64,000 nucleotides of DNA from VFKI01 sp964647825 (GCA_964647825.1 CAZYJL010000008.1:1-64000); one strand, 5' to 3'. Numbered from the stretch's first letter, positions 8,328-16,837 are shown. The notes: generated by a model not told the origin, from the sequence alone. Made by a program: numbers and translations.

Positions 8328-9746
8328 ATGCGAAGATTGTATGCAATTCTTATTGTAACACTACAGCTAGCGGCGTGTTTACTTAGTGGCTGCGCTAGTC
8401 TGTCGTCTGTGCGACCTGAAAAAACCGAACCTGTCACCACCGCTTCTGGACTAAACCCCTCTTTCTGGCAGAAAAATGTTCAATCGATCTGGTCTGGCTT
8501 GCAAAGACAATCTCTCCCGCGCTTACGAATGCTCGCCCAACAATACCCCGACCCCAACACCCAAGGCTGGCTTGACTTAGCCATTATCAGTAAACAAGAT
8601 AGCAATAACACCCCAGCATTAGTTAGCCATCTACTTGCGTGGCGCACCGCGCATCCTGATCATCCTGCGAATGCAATACTGCCCAACGATGCGGCCCTTG
8701 CCCAACTACAAACACGCACGCCTCCCAAGCACATTGCCTTGTTACTTCCTTTACATGGACCTAACGAAAATGCAGGAAAATCTGTCCGCAATGGTTTTTT
8801 TGCCGCATTTTATGCCTCTGGCAATCACGCCGCGCTTTCGTTTTATGACACAAACAGCGGACAATCCATGCAAATGCTGTATCAAAAAGCCCTTGCAGAA
8901 AATGCGGATCGTGTCATCGGCCCTCTCACAAAACCTGATGTCCAAGCGCTTTCACGTGTTGGTTCTTTCCCGGCACCGGTCCTCGCGCTGAATTACACCA
9001 CCCAAACACCGCCCAAACAATTTTATGAAATGGGTCTTGCGCCAGAAAATGAAGTTGATGAATTAGCGCGCCGCGTTCGCGAAGCCGGTTTTTCACACGC
9101 TCTGCTGATTACGCCGCAAGATGCATATGGGCAACGCGTCGCCGGCAGACTACGCACGCAATGGCTAAACCTTGGTGGTAATTTCGCTGATATTTTATAT
9201 TTCGACCGAAAAAATAATTTAGCAGACAGTATCGCAGCGCTTTTACATGTTGCGCCCGACAACTCGGAGACAGACGACACCCATCAAAAAATAGGGAATA
9301 CGACACCCAACGATCCACCTACCCCCCTAGCAGAAAGACGTCGACAAGATTTTGATGTGATTTTCTTAATTGCACCGGCAGCTGATGCACGGACGATTAT
9401 GCCATTACTCAGGTACAATTATCTTGGTAACATCCCTGTCTTTAGCACATCGATCATTTATACCGGCACACCTGCACCCGATGCAGATCGGGATCTTGAC
9501 GGCATCATCTTTTGCGATGTCCCGCTTGTTGCCAGCCACCAAAAAATCAATGGCTCACCGCGACTCTTTGCAGTTGGTCAAGATGCTTTCTTACTTTCGC
9601 AAGAACTCGATCGTTTACGCACGTTGCCGAATTTTCCTATTTATGGCGCGACCGGCGCTCTCACTTTGGAAGCTGGACAGCGCATTCACCGACGCTTGCC
9701 TTGGATGAAAATGCAACATGGTTACCCAACGCCTTACAATTGGTAA
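8328..9746 (+). CDS. lpoA: penicillin-binding protein activator LpoA (YraM)
   Basis: Outer-membrane lipoprotein that in E. coli activates PBP1a for peptidoglycan synthesis. The N-terminus has a signal peptide with lipobox LLSGC (Cys about residue 21). The C-terminal domain of about 330 residues has the periplasmic-binding-protein-like LppC fold, with IALLLPLHGPNENAG and RVIGPLTKPDV. At 472 residues it is about 200 shorter than E. coli LpoA (678); the missing part is mostly the N-terminal helical TPR-like domain. Start chosen at ATG 8328 because it opens directly on the signal peptide. Its last 29 bases overlap yraN. The gene order lpoA-yraN-diaA-dolP supports the call. Confidence 0.9.
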   Translation: MRRLYAILIVTLQLAACLLSGCASLSSVRPEKTEPVTTASGLNPSFWQKNVQSIWSGLQRQSLPRLRMLAQQYPDPNTQGWLDLAIISKQDSNNTPALVSHLLAWRTAHPDHPANAILPNDAALAQLQTRTPPKHIALLLPLHGPNENAGKSVRNGFFAAFYASGNHAALSFYDTNSGQSMQMLYQKALAENADRVIGPLTKPDVQALSRVGSFPAPVLALNYTTQTPPKQFYEMGLAPENEVDELARRVREAGFSHALLITPQDAYGQRVAGRLRTQWLNLGGNFADILYFDRKNNLADSIAALLHVAPDNSETDDTHQKIGNTTPNDPPTPLAERRRQDFDVIFLIAPAADARTIMPLLRYNYLGNIPVFSTSIIYTGTPAPDADRDLDGIIFCDVPLVASHQKINGSPRLFAVGQDAFLLSQELDRLRTLPNFPIYGATGALTLEAGQRIHRRLPWMKMQHGYPTPYNW

Positions 9747-10086
9747 AAATGCCGAACACCGCGCACGCTTATTTTTAGAATCACGCGGTTATCAATTTAT
9801 CGCGCAAAACTGGCAATGCTATACAGGTGAAATTGATCTTATCGTACGTGATAAAACACAGATTATTTTTGTCGAGGTCCGTGCACGTAGAGAAGAGGGT
9901 TATACGACGCCACTCGAAAGTGTGGATTGGGCAAAACAACAAAAAATCATTAAAACCGCATTGCATTTTTTACAAGAAAAAAATTGGCTTGATACGATGG
10001 ATTGTCGATTTGATATTATTTGCATCGCAAATGGAAAATTAGAATGGATCAAAGATGCATTTACCGCGGATGGCGTGTATGACTAA
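9718..10086 (+). CDS. yraN: UPF0102 family protein YraN
   Basis: Small endonuclease-fold protein of unknown role. It has the nuclease-like core G-E-I-D-L-I ... I-I-F-V-E-V-R, seen here as TGEIDLIVRD and IIFVEVRARR, plus the N-terminal GKNAEHRARLFLESRGY motif typical of UPF0102. 122 residues, normal. Its ATG lies inside lpoA, 29 bases before the lpoA stop, so translation is likely coupled. Confidence 0.93.
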   Translation: MVTQRLTIGKNAEHRARLFLESRGYQFIAQNWQCYTGEIDLIVRDKTQIIFVEVRARREEGYTTPLESVDWAKQQKIIKTALHFLQEKNWLDTMDCRFDIICIANGKLEWIKDAFTADGVYD

Positions 10087-10172
10087 ATATCACAATCGAT
10101 TTTCTTGTGCTACCCACAGACCGTACTGACAGGCCCCTATTTTTACGTATTAAATTAAAGAGCCATAAAAAA

Positions 10173-10826
10173 ATGAGTGATCACTTTACCCACCAAGACC
10201 ATCATGAAACTGAACAAACAGAAACAACAGATATTGCAACACGCATCAAAAATAGTTTTGGTGATAACATACAAACCAGTATGCATGCAGCCGATGTATT
10301 ACTTCCCATCCTATGTGATGCGGCAAATGCAGTACTAGACTGTTTATTAAACGGCAATAAACTACTAAGTTGCGGCAATGGTGGCTCTGCCTGTGACGCA
10401 TTGCGCTTTACCAGTGAAATGATTAACCGTTTTCGCGAAGAACGCCCTGGGTTACCCGCCATCGCACTTGCCTCAGATATTGCCACGCTGACTGCAATCG
10501 CCAATGATCATCATTACCAAGATATTTTCTCGCGCCAGGTTCGCGCATTAGGTCAACGCGGCGATATTCTCATCACCCTTTGCACTCATGGTCACTCAAC
10601 AAATATCTTGCATGCTATACGGGCTGCACATGATAGAGGCTTGCATGTGATTGCACTCACAGGCCACGATGGCGGTAAAGTTGCCAGCCTACTCGCACCA
10701 GACGATTTAGAAATTCGCGTCCCTGCACATGACCCTGCTCGCATACAAGAAATGCATTTACTGATTTTACATAGCTTATGCGATGTCATTGATTTTCGAC
10801 TGTTTGGCCAAGGAGATTCTGTATGA
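10173..10826 (+). CDS. diaA: SIS-domain protein, DiaA-like (phosphoheptose isomerase family)
   Basis: In E. coli DiaA binds DnaA and stimulates its assembly at oriC; the fold is shared with GmhA. The SIS sugar-isomerase core shows LLSCGNGGSACDA, a SEMINRF segment, and LASDIATLTAIAND. 217 residues from ATG 10173; the frame extends upstream to a GTG at 10107 lacking a ribosome site. The N-terminal 25 residues are His/Glu/Thr-rich and unusual. DiaA rather than GmhA is chosen from its place between yraN and dolP and the four-base overlap with dolP. A role as heptose isomerase is not excluded. Confidence 0.88.
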   Translation: MSDHFTHQDHHETEQTETTDIATRIKNSFGDNIQTSMHAADVLLPILCDAANAVLDCLLNGNKLLSCGNGGSACDALRFTSEMINRFREERPGLPAIALASDIATLTAIANDHHYQDIFSRQVRALGQRGDILITLCTHGHSTNILHAIRAAHDRGLHVIALTGHDGGKVASLLAPDDLEIRVPAHDPARIQEMHLLILHSLCDVIDFRLFGQGDSV

Positions 10827-11419
10827 AAACAAAAAACATATATAAAATGAAAGAAAAACTATTTATTATTTTTTCTCTCGTTTTTTTATTACAAGGCTGT
10901 GTCTTTGTCGCGGGCGCTGCAGCGGGGGCTGCTGGCATTGCGGTTGTCTACGATCACCGTAAAATTGAGCGCATTCTTGAAGATCAAAAAATTACGCAAA
11001 AAATTAGTGACCAACTAGCGGATATTCCTGACTTGCGCGACCATGCACGTGTTGATGTCACCTGCTTTAATCATGTTGTCTTACTCACTGGACAAACCCA
11101 AACACCTTTATTACGCCAACAAATTGAAGACGTTGCGCGCAGTGTTAGCGGTGTTGAAAAAGTCTATAATCAAATTACCGTTGGCTCCATTGCATCACCT
11201 CTAACGCATGCCAATGACACGTGGATTACCACAAAAATCAAAACTGAAATGCTAGCTACCGATAATTTACGTTCCAGCTTAATCAAAGTTGTGACAGAAA
11301 ATGGTTCTGTCTATTTAATGGGCGTCGTGTCAAAAGATCAAGCGGATATTTCTGTGAATATTGCGCGCAAAGTCTCGGGTGTACGACGCGTGGTGAAGAT
11401 TTTTCAGTATACGAATTAG
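10823..11419 (+). CDS. dolP: BON-domain outer-membrane lipoprotein DolP (YraP)
   Basis: Lipoprotein that in E. coli supports outer-membrane integrity and division-site cell-wall remodelling. A signal peptide ends in lipobox LLQGC; then a glycine/alanine-rich tether and two BON domains, each with the V-x(n)-V-V-L-L-T-G or V-Y-L-M-G-V pattern (HVVLLTGQ near residue 89 and GSVYLMGVV near residue 156). 198 residues, close to the family norm. ATG overlaps the diaA stop (ATGA), so it is in the same operon. A diverged paralogue lies at 12208. Confidence 0.94.
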   Translation: MKTKNIYKMKEKLFIIFSLVFLLQGCVFVAGAAAGAAGIAVVYDHRKIERILEDQKITQKISDQLADIPDLRDHARVDVTCFNHVVLLTGQTQTPLLRQQIEDVARSVSGVEKVYNQITVGSIASPLTHANDTWITTKIKTEMLATDNLRSSLIKVVTENGSVYLMGVVSKDQADISVNIARKVSGVRRVVKIFQYTN

Positions 11420-11451
11420 GGGCACACCATAAAGACAACACAAGAGGTTAA

Positions 11452-11757
11452 TTACGCCGCCACTTTGCATGGCTTAACCTCTTGATAGATCGCATCGCGA
11501 GATTTTTCCATAGTCTTCTCTAAATCATAAGAAACTTGCAAATTCATCCAGAATTTTGCTTCCATTTTGAAATAGCGCCCCAACCGAATGGCTGTATCAG
11601 CTGTAATAGCACGTTTTCCATGAATAATTTCGCTAATTCTAATCGCACCCACATGTAAAGATTTTGCCAATCGATACGAAGAAATATTCATCGGTTTCAT
11701 AAACTCTTCTAATAATATCTCACCCGGATGTATAGGCATTAATTTTCTTTTACTCAT
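11452..11757 (-). CDS. higA: HigA-type antitoxin (XRE helix-turn-helix)
   Basis: 101-residue HigA family antitoxin. It has the N-terminal HPGEILLEEFM motif and an HTH reading YRLAKSLHVG ... ISEIIHGKR. HigA binds and neutralises HigB and represses the operon. Start ATG 11757 with GAGATGA upstream, 9 bases after the full-length end of the HigB frame. The antitoxin frame is intact, unlike its partner. It lies between two BON-domain paralogues and converges on dolP. Confidence 0.9.
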   Translation of the reverse strand: MSKRKLMPIHPGEILLEEFMKPMNISSYRLAKSLHVGAIRISEIIHGKRAITADTAIRLGRYFKMEAKFWMNLQVSYDLEKTMEKSRDAIYQEVKPCKVAA

Positions 11758-11766
11758 GATTTCATC

Positions 11767-12048
11767 TCAATGATAATCAATTATTTCAACGGCAACCGCA
11801 TCGCCGTCATACGAGACAAAAGAAATTTACCATTGATCGTTAATTCGAATACCGTGCTGTCCTTTACGATTACCCTTTAACGCTTCAAGCCGATTTCTTG
11901 GTGGAACTTTTAATGTATCAATGACTGTTGCAGCATCAAGCATCGTTAGTTTACGTAAAGCAATACGCTGAATTGCTTTGGGTAATTTTTTAATAAACTT
12001 TCTAGCAAAGAGCTTTTCGGTTTCTTTACATTTAAAATCTTTTATCAA
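11767..12048 (-). pseudogene. higB: HigB-type toxin interrupted by an in-frame TAA
   Basis: The open part (12048-11827) gives 73 residues with HigB motifs, including LEALKGNRKGQHGIRIN. It ends ...NDQW then TAA (11829-11827). The same frame continues after the stop for 19 residues (ISFVSYDGDAVAVEIIDYH) to a TGA at 11769-11767, which is the normal HigB C-terminus. Total 94 codons, the family length. The conserved residue expected after the tryptophan has become a stop, so the toxin is truncated by 20 residues. The first codon is a TTG without a clear ribosome site, another sign of decay. Confidence 0.85.
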
Positions 12049-12207
12049 TTTTTAGTAATATCGCATATCGATAATATCGTCAACCGACTGTTTATCTGTT
12101 ATAGTTATAAAACAAACCTCTCTCAAAAAAGTTAAACTCTAAGTCTAGACATTAAGCACGGTTCATCACAAAATCAGTACAAACCTACCACGAAAGGATG
12201 CGGGTAC

Positions 12208-12777
12208 GTGCTTAAATCTCTTTTATTCGCACTGTTCTGTTTATTACTGACAAGCTGCATGGATGCAGCAGTGACCGGCGCACAAGTAGTCTATGATCAA
12301 AATCATTTGCGCAAAACACTGCATGATAAATACACGAGTATTCGGGCTGAACGCGCCATTTACCTAGATACGGATCGCTTTGCCGATACGCATGTTTCTG
12401 TTGATACATTTCACAATGTGATTTTATTGACTGGACAAGCACCGCAATTCGTTGCTCGTCAAAACATTGCTGACACAGTCAAACAAATTGTCGATCCCAA
12501 TACAAAAATTTATAACATGATTACTGTTGCCTCACCTACCGATGCACTCACACGTGCTAGCGATGCGTGGATTACCGCAAAAATCAAAGCAAAATTTATT
12601 ACTGATGACGCTATTGATCCTGATGCCATTAAAGTGGTGACTGAAAATGGCACCGTGTATTTAATGGGAACGGTGTTACACGAACAAGGCAACGCTGCAA
12701 TTGACATTGCACGATCAACCGATGGTGTAAGAAGTGTTGTCAAATTATTTGATTGGCTTTCAAGAGATGCAGGATAA
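12208..12777 (+). CDS. second BON-domain lipoprotein (DolP paralogue)
   Basis: 189 residues: signal peptide with lipobox LLTSC, then two BON domains (NVILLTGQ near residue 75 and GTVYLMGTV near residue 151). The shared segments NDTWITTKIK (DolP) and SDAWITAKIK show it is a paralogue. Start is a GTG at 12208 with AAGGA about ten bases upstream. It has its own upstream region of about 160 bases and is separated from dolP by a toxin-antitoxin locus. Its stop lies two bases from the convergent end of a broken PemK-type gene. It probably works at the outer membrane like DolP; whether the roles overlap is unknown. Confidence 0.88.
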   Translation: MLKSLLFALFCLLLTSCMDAAVTGAQVVYDQNHLRKTLHDKYTSIRAERAIYLDTDRFADTHVSVDTFHNVILLTGQAPQFVARQNIADTVKQIVDPNTKIYNMITVASPTDALTRASDAWITAKIKAKFITDDAIDPDAIKVVTENGTVYLMGTVLHEQGNAAIDIARSTDGVRSVVKLFDWLSRDAG

Positions 12778-12778
12778 A

Positions 12779-13140
12779 TTAAATATCCAAAAAATCTCTC
12801 AGTGCAGTTTTCACATCTTCTATCAAACTTTCCGGCAGCACACCAATCTCTAGCCGAAATAACTGATTATCCCACGCTAACATCTGATCAATCAGAATAT
12901 CACTCGCTGCTTGCACGCCAGCAACACCTGCTGGAATTCTCACTCGCAACGGAAAAGCATCTGCAGTCGTCAGTCGTCAGTCGTCAGTCGCGTAGTAAGC
13001 GGCAAAATAACGGTACTCGCAAGACCACCCTCAGCAAATTCGCTCGGCTGAATAACAAGACAGGGACGCTGCTTGCCGGGTTTTGTGCCTACTCGAGGTT
13101 CCACATCAACTGTGTAAAGATGCCAGCGTTGCAAAATCAT
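12779..13140 (-). pseudogene. PemK/MazF-type toxin frameshifted by a 7-bp repeat
   Basis: From ATG 13140 the frame reads MILQRWHLYTVDVEPRVG, then KPGKQRPCLVIQP, matching the RNase toxin family PemK/MazF. After LPLTTRLT it meets a tandem heptanucleotide and stops (TTDD, stop). Removing 14 bases (two repeat units) restores the frame into DAFPLRVRIPAGVAG ... LAWDNQLFR ... LRDFLDI and a TAA at 12781-12779. The restored protein would be 115 residues, normal for the family. The N- and C-terminal parts are otherwise well preserved, so the frameshift looks recent or reversible. Its ATG overlaps the antitoxin stop (ATGA). Confidence 0.85.
12964..12990. repeat. 7-bp tandem repeat (CAGTCGT) inside the toxin gene
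   Basis: Plus strand: CAGTCGT at 12964-12970, 12971-12977, 12978-12984, then CAGTCG. On the coding strand this is CGACTG followed by three ACGACTG units. The toxin frame is open with one or four such units and closed with the present three. Confidence 0.95.
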
Positions 13141-13373
13141 TCCGATTTAATTCCTGCATGCGGCTGAAAAAGTTTATTTATTTCCATGCTGCTTTTTACC
13201 GCAAGACTCGCTGCACGCTTCCAACGCTTGATTCACTTCTGACGCGCAAGTTCTTTTTCCAAAAGATCAAGCCCCGCACGAATGACAGCAATTTTCTTAC
13301 CTGTTCCCAACTCTTTTTTCAATCGCTCAATCTGACGATTATCTTCTTCTTGTATCATCAAAGGGATACCCAT
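13137..13373 (-). pseudogene. antitoxin partner of the PemK/MazF toxin, interrupted by TGA
   Basis: From ATG 13373 the frame encodes 46 residues (MGIPLMIQEEDNRQIERLKK onward) to a TGA at 13235-13233. The same frame then continues with IKRWKRAAS ... NKLFQPHAG to a TGA at 13139-13137 that overlaps the toxin ATG. The uninterrupted length, 78 residues, and the trailing RWKRAA / FQPH segment resemble antitoxins paired with this PemK type, so the internal TGA looks like a CGA-to-TGA nonsense change. The 46-residue product might still fold or regulate; this is not known. Confidence 0.7.
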
Positions 13374-13447
13374 GACACAGCCCTCACATTAATATATTTT
13401 ATCATATACTAAAAAATATACTTTTTAACAACCAACCCAGAATCTTA

Positions 13448-15175
13448 TTAGCTTTCAACAATATACGGCGTGAAATCCGCAATCCGATCATGGTAATCAC
13501 CTAAGCTTGAACGATGTCCTACGCTAATGATCGAACAATGCGGTAACTTTTCTTTCAATAAATCATATAATTTCTTTTCATGCGACAAATCAAGTGCCGA
13601 TGTACTTTCATCGAGAAACACCCAATCGGGTGCATGCAACAAAACACGAACAAATGCAATGCGCTGCAATTCACCGGGTGATAAATGCTCAGACCACACA
13701 ATAACGTGGTCTAGCTGTGTCGTTAAACGCGGCAAATCACAGGCATTTAATAAATCAACTAACACCTCATTTTTTACAGAAAAATCGCTATTGTATGGAA
13801 ATAATAATGCTTCTTTTAATGTTCCTAAAGGCATGTAGGAACGTTGCGGGATATACATAATTTTCTTATCCGCTGGCAATGAAATCTCGCCTTCACCAAA
13901 AGGCCAAATTTCTGCAATTGCACGAATAAAAGTACTTTTACCAATGCCAGAATTACCGCGAATCCATGTATGTTTACCACCCACAAATTCTTGACAGATA
14001 CCTGCTAACAAGCTTTTACCATCAGATGTTTTGACCGTTACATTATTTGTTATAATTTTATTTTCATTTATTTTTTTATAAACAAAGTGATTATGCGTGA
14101 CTGCGCCATCTTCGATCGTTTGCATATGATTTAAAAAAGTAAGTAACCGTCTCACCACAGCACGCCATTCAGCAATCACTGTGAAAGAATTCACAATAAA
14201 AGATAAAGCATCTTGAATACGTGAAAAAGCTGCCAGTGTCTGCATCAATCCACCCAAACGAAATACTTTATTAAAATAATTAGGTAACGCAACCACTAAC
14301 GGTAATAAAACAGAAATTTGGTTATAGCCATTAGTAAACCATAATAATAATTTTTGCCGTAAAATAATTTGGTACCAATTATCTAGTGCACTAGAAAAGA
14401 CTTTTATTAAACTATTTCTTTGCTGATTCTCGCCTCGGTAAAATGCGACATGCTCTGCATGCACACGTAAATCAACTGCAGCAAACCGAAAATTTGCCTC
14501 ACGACGCTGCTGCTCAAAATTTAATTGCGGCAATGGACGACCAATCCGAAAAGTTAACCATGTGCCAATAACCGCGTAAATCACAGCAATCCAGACTAAA
14601 TAACCACGCACATGCAACACATGATCTGTCCATGGCAAATAAATGATACTGCCTGATAATTCCCAAAGAATAAAAATAAACGCAAAGAAAGTCACTGCAG
14701 CACTTAAAAATCCAATCAATAACGATAATGAGATAGTGACTAAACTATTAATATCTTCTTGAATACGTTGATCGGGGTTATCTGTCCCACCGCTAAAATC
14801 TTCTAAATAATAATAATTACGATGAAATAACCAGCGCCCAATAATTTTTTCTGTCAACCAACGTCGCCAACGTAATGCTAAAAAACTTTGTAAATAATAA
14901 CGATATACAGCAATAACGATATACACTGCTGCAATAAATAAAAAAATAATTAATAAATCATAAGCACGACGCCAACTATACTCTTGCAATGCATCATAAA
15001 AATGGTTGTACCACGTCGTAAATACAACATCGAGCATCACCAAAGAAATTGTCAACACCATCACAGAACTCAGAAACAACCACGGAACCCATTTCGCTGA
15101 AGACTGCCAATAGCCTTTCAACAATTCCCACGTCGTAATAGGAACATGCGAAACTTGACGATCAGACTGCTGCAT
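13448..15175 (-). CDS. SbmA/BacA-YddA-type ABC transporter (fused permease-ATPase)
   Basis: 575-residue membrane protein. An N-terminal domain with six hydrophobic helices (residues about 30-330) has the SbmA/BacA-like features RRWLTEKIIGRWL and NPDQRIQEDI. A C-terminal ATPase has Walker A GNSGIGKST near residue 418, signature LSPGELQRIAF and Walker B WVFLDES. This architecture matches the YddA / BacA-related family, which includes vitamin B12 and peptide importers; the substrate cannot be read from the sequence. No neighbouring gene is obviously connected; the ferredoxin and coaD genes lie upstream on the same strand. Confidence 0.88.
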   Translation of the reverse strand: MQQSDRQVSHVPITTWELLKGYWQSSAKWVPWLFLSSVMVLTISLVMLDVVFTTWYNHFYDALQEYSWRRAYDLLIIFLFIAAVYIVIAVYRYYLQSFLALRWRRWLTEKIIGRWLFHRNYYYLEDFSGGTDNPDQRIQEDINSLVTISLSLLIGFLSAAVTFFAFIFILWELSGSIIYLPWTDHVLHVRGYLVWIAVIYAVIGTWLTFRIGRPLPQLNFEQQRREANFRFAAVDLRVHAEHVAFYRGENQQRNSLIKVFSSALDNWYQIILRQKLLLWFTNGYNQISVLLPLVVALPNYFNKVFRLGGLMQTLAAFSRIQDALSFIVNSFTVIAEWRAVVRRLLTFLNHMQTIEDGAVTHNHFVYKKINENKIITNNVTVKTSDGKSLLAGICQEFVGGKHTWIRGNSGIGKSTFIRAIAEIWPFGEGEISLPADKKIMYIPQRSYMPLGTLKEALLFPYNSDFSVKNEVLVDLLNACDLPRLTTQLDHVIVWSEHLSPGELQRIAFVRVLLHAPDWVFLDESTSALDLSHEKKLYDLLKEKLPHCSIISVGHRSSLGDYHDRIADFTPYIVES

Positions 15176-15211
15176 CCATGCCTGCCTTTTGTCGAGTGAC
15201 TATTATTTACC

Positions 15212-15472
15212 CTACACTGTCGATCCATTTTCTACAAGACGCGCATATTTTGCGAGCAGGTCCTCTGTCGTTTCAGGATGCATGGGATCTTTCGGGATAC
15301 AACTGACTGGACACACTGCGACACATTGCGGTTCAGCAAAATGCCCAACACACTCTGTGCAACGCGCGGGGTTAATTTCATAAATCACTTCACCCTGCGA
15401 AATCGCGTTATTTGGACACACCGGTTCACAAACATCGCAATTGATACATTCATCGGTAATCAACAAAGCCAT
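15212..15472 (-). CDS. 2[4Fe-4S] ferredoxin (YfhL type)
   Basis: 86-residue electron carrier. The first cluster motif is CINCDVCEPVCP; the second set is CTECVGHFAEPQCVAVCPVSC, with the spaced insertion typical of the Alvin/YfhL ferredoxins. ATG 15472 is chosen because GGACA lies upstream; the open frame to 15523 overlaps coaD and has no support. It follows coaD by 11 bases and is probably co-transcribed. Confidence 0.94.
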   Translation of the reverse strand: MALLITDECINCDVCEPVCPNNAISQGEVIYEINPARCTECVGHFAEPQCVAVCPVSCIPKDPMHPETTEDLLAKYARLVENGSTV

Positions 15473-15483
15473 GACACTGTCCG

Positions 15484-15978
15484 TTATGAATTGATTTTTC
15501 GTTGCATTTTTGTTGCTAAACACTCGGCAACCAAGACAGGCACAAATTTACTCACATCGCCACCTAATAAAGCAATTTCACGCACAAAACTAGACGATAT
15601 GTAAGTATAATGCTCAGCAGGCATCAAGAAAAGACTTTCAATTTCAGGATTGAGCTGACGATTCATGCCTGCCAATTGAAATTCATAGTCAAAATCAGAG
15701 ACTGCACGCAAGCCACGTAAAATAATCCCTGCCTGTTGCTCGCGCATAAAATCCATTAACAACGAAGAAAACCCATACACTTCGACATTTTTTTGCCCTG
15801 CAAACACTTGCCTCGCCATATCGACGCGTTCTTCCACGGAAAAAAAAGGCGTCTTATGTGCACCTGCAGCAATCGCAACGATCACGCGCTCAAAAAGCCG
15901 CGCCGCACGATCCACCAGATCAATATGACCAAATGTCACCGGATCAAATGTACCCGGATACACGACGGTTCTATTCAT
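15484..15978 (-). CDS. coaD: phosphopantetheine adenylyltransferase
   Basis: Makes dephospho-CoA from ATP and 4'-phosphopantetheine. The nucleotidyltransferase motif GTFDPVTFGH lies at the N-terminus, RGLRAVSDFDYE near residue 89, and the ISSSFVREI motif near residue 127. 164 residues, normal. ATG 15978 is preceded by GAGGA at seven bases. CoA supply is also needed for the carrier proteins of the 43-49 kb synthase, though no specific link is shown. Confidence 0.97.
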   Translation of the reverse strand: MNRTVVYPGTFDPVTFGHIDLVDRAARLFERVIVAIAAGAHKTPFFSVEERVDMARQVFAGQKNVEVYGFSSLLMDFMREQQAGIILRGLRAVSDFDYEFQLAGMNRQLNPEIESLFLMPAEHYTYISSSFVREIALLGGDVSKFVPVLVAECLATKMQRKINS

Positions 15979-16098
15979 GACGCTATCCTCAATTTGAATC
16001 AAGCCATTATAACGACCTAAACACCCCTCTCATCACTTTTATAAAAAAATAATGCAATCAACAGTTGCCAAATAGACTAACCTGATTATGATGCTGAC

Positions 16099-16752
16099 AT
16101 GACTTTCTCTCTTACCGATTACATGCGCGCCATGGGCATTGAAATCTGGCAGCGAAAACCACGCGCTAGCCAGTGTAATACTGTCACGCCATCCAATTGG
16201 GAAACATTACAAGCCACTGTTGCTACTTGTACGGCCTGCGAGCTTGCCTGTACGCGCACCCAAACCGTCTTTGGGATCGGCAAGCAAAATGCAAAATTAC
16301 TATTAATTGGTGATGCACCCGATTTGGCTGCTGAGCAACAAGGAGAACCGTTCGTCGGTCCAGCAGGCGATCTACTGAATGCGATGCTGACCGCTATCGG
16401 TGAAAGCCGCCAAACAGTCTACCTCACCAATACGATCAAATGCCGACCACCGAGAGATCGCGCGCCACAAGCAAACGAAATAGCCCATTGTTTCTCTTTT
16501 CTACAACAACAAATTCAATGGGTGCAACCCACACTGATCTTGACACTGGGTCCACTCGCCGCACAGACGCTCTTAGCCACCACAGCGACACTCGCTGCCC
16601 TGCGCGAGAACCTCCATCACTATACGACTGGCAAATTACGCATCCCAGTCATTACCACGTATCATCCGGCACAATTACTCATCGAGCCGGCAAACAAACG
16701 CGGCGCATGGCACGATTTACAAAAAGCACAAAAAATACTTGCTCAAGGATGA
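16099..16752 (+). CDS. family-4 uracil-DNA glycosylase
   Basis: Removes uracil from DNA. An N-terminal extension precedes the iron-sulphur cysteines CTACELAC (residues about 44-51), with further cysteines at NTIKCRPP and EIAHCFSF. Motif A reads GDAPDLAAEQQGEPFVGPAG (family GEAPG) and motif B is TYHPAQLL. The GDAPD variant of motif A departs from the usual GEAPG and is worth noting. 217 residues. No repair partner is adjacent. Confidence 0.92.
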   Translation: MTFSLTDYMRAMGIEIWQRKPRASQCNTVTPSNWETLQATVATCTACELACTRTQTVFGIGKQNAKLLLIGDAPDLAAEQQGEPFVGPAGDLLNAMLTAIGESRQTVYLTNTIKCRPPRDRAPQANEIAHCFSFLQQQIQWVQPTLILTLGPLAAQTLLATTATLAALRENLHHYTTGKLRIPVITTYHPAQLLIEPANKRGAWHDLQKAQKILAQG

Positions 16753-16837
16753 CAAAATATAACGGATCCGTGATCAGTCAACTAGCAAAAAATACTGCCT
16801 ACTGATCTGTTGCCAATGTACAAGGATGAAAAAATTT

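Noticed and set aside
12964..12990. Possible CRISPR or satellite array
   Set aside because: Unit of 7 bases, under four copies, no spacers; it is a simple tandem repeat within a gene.
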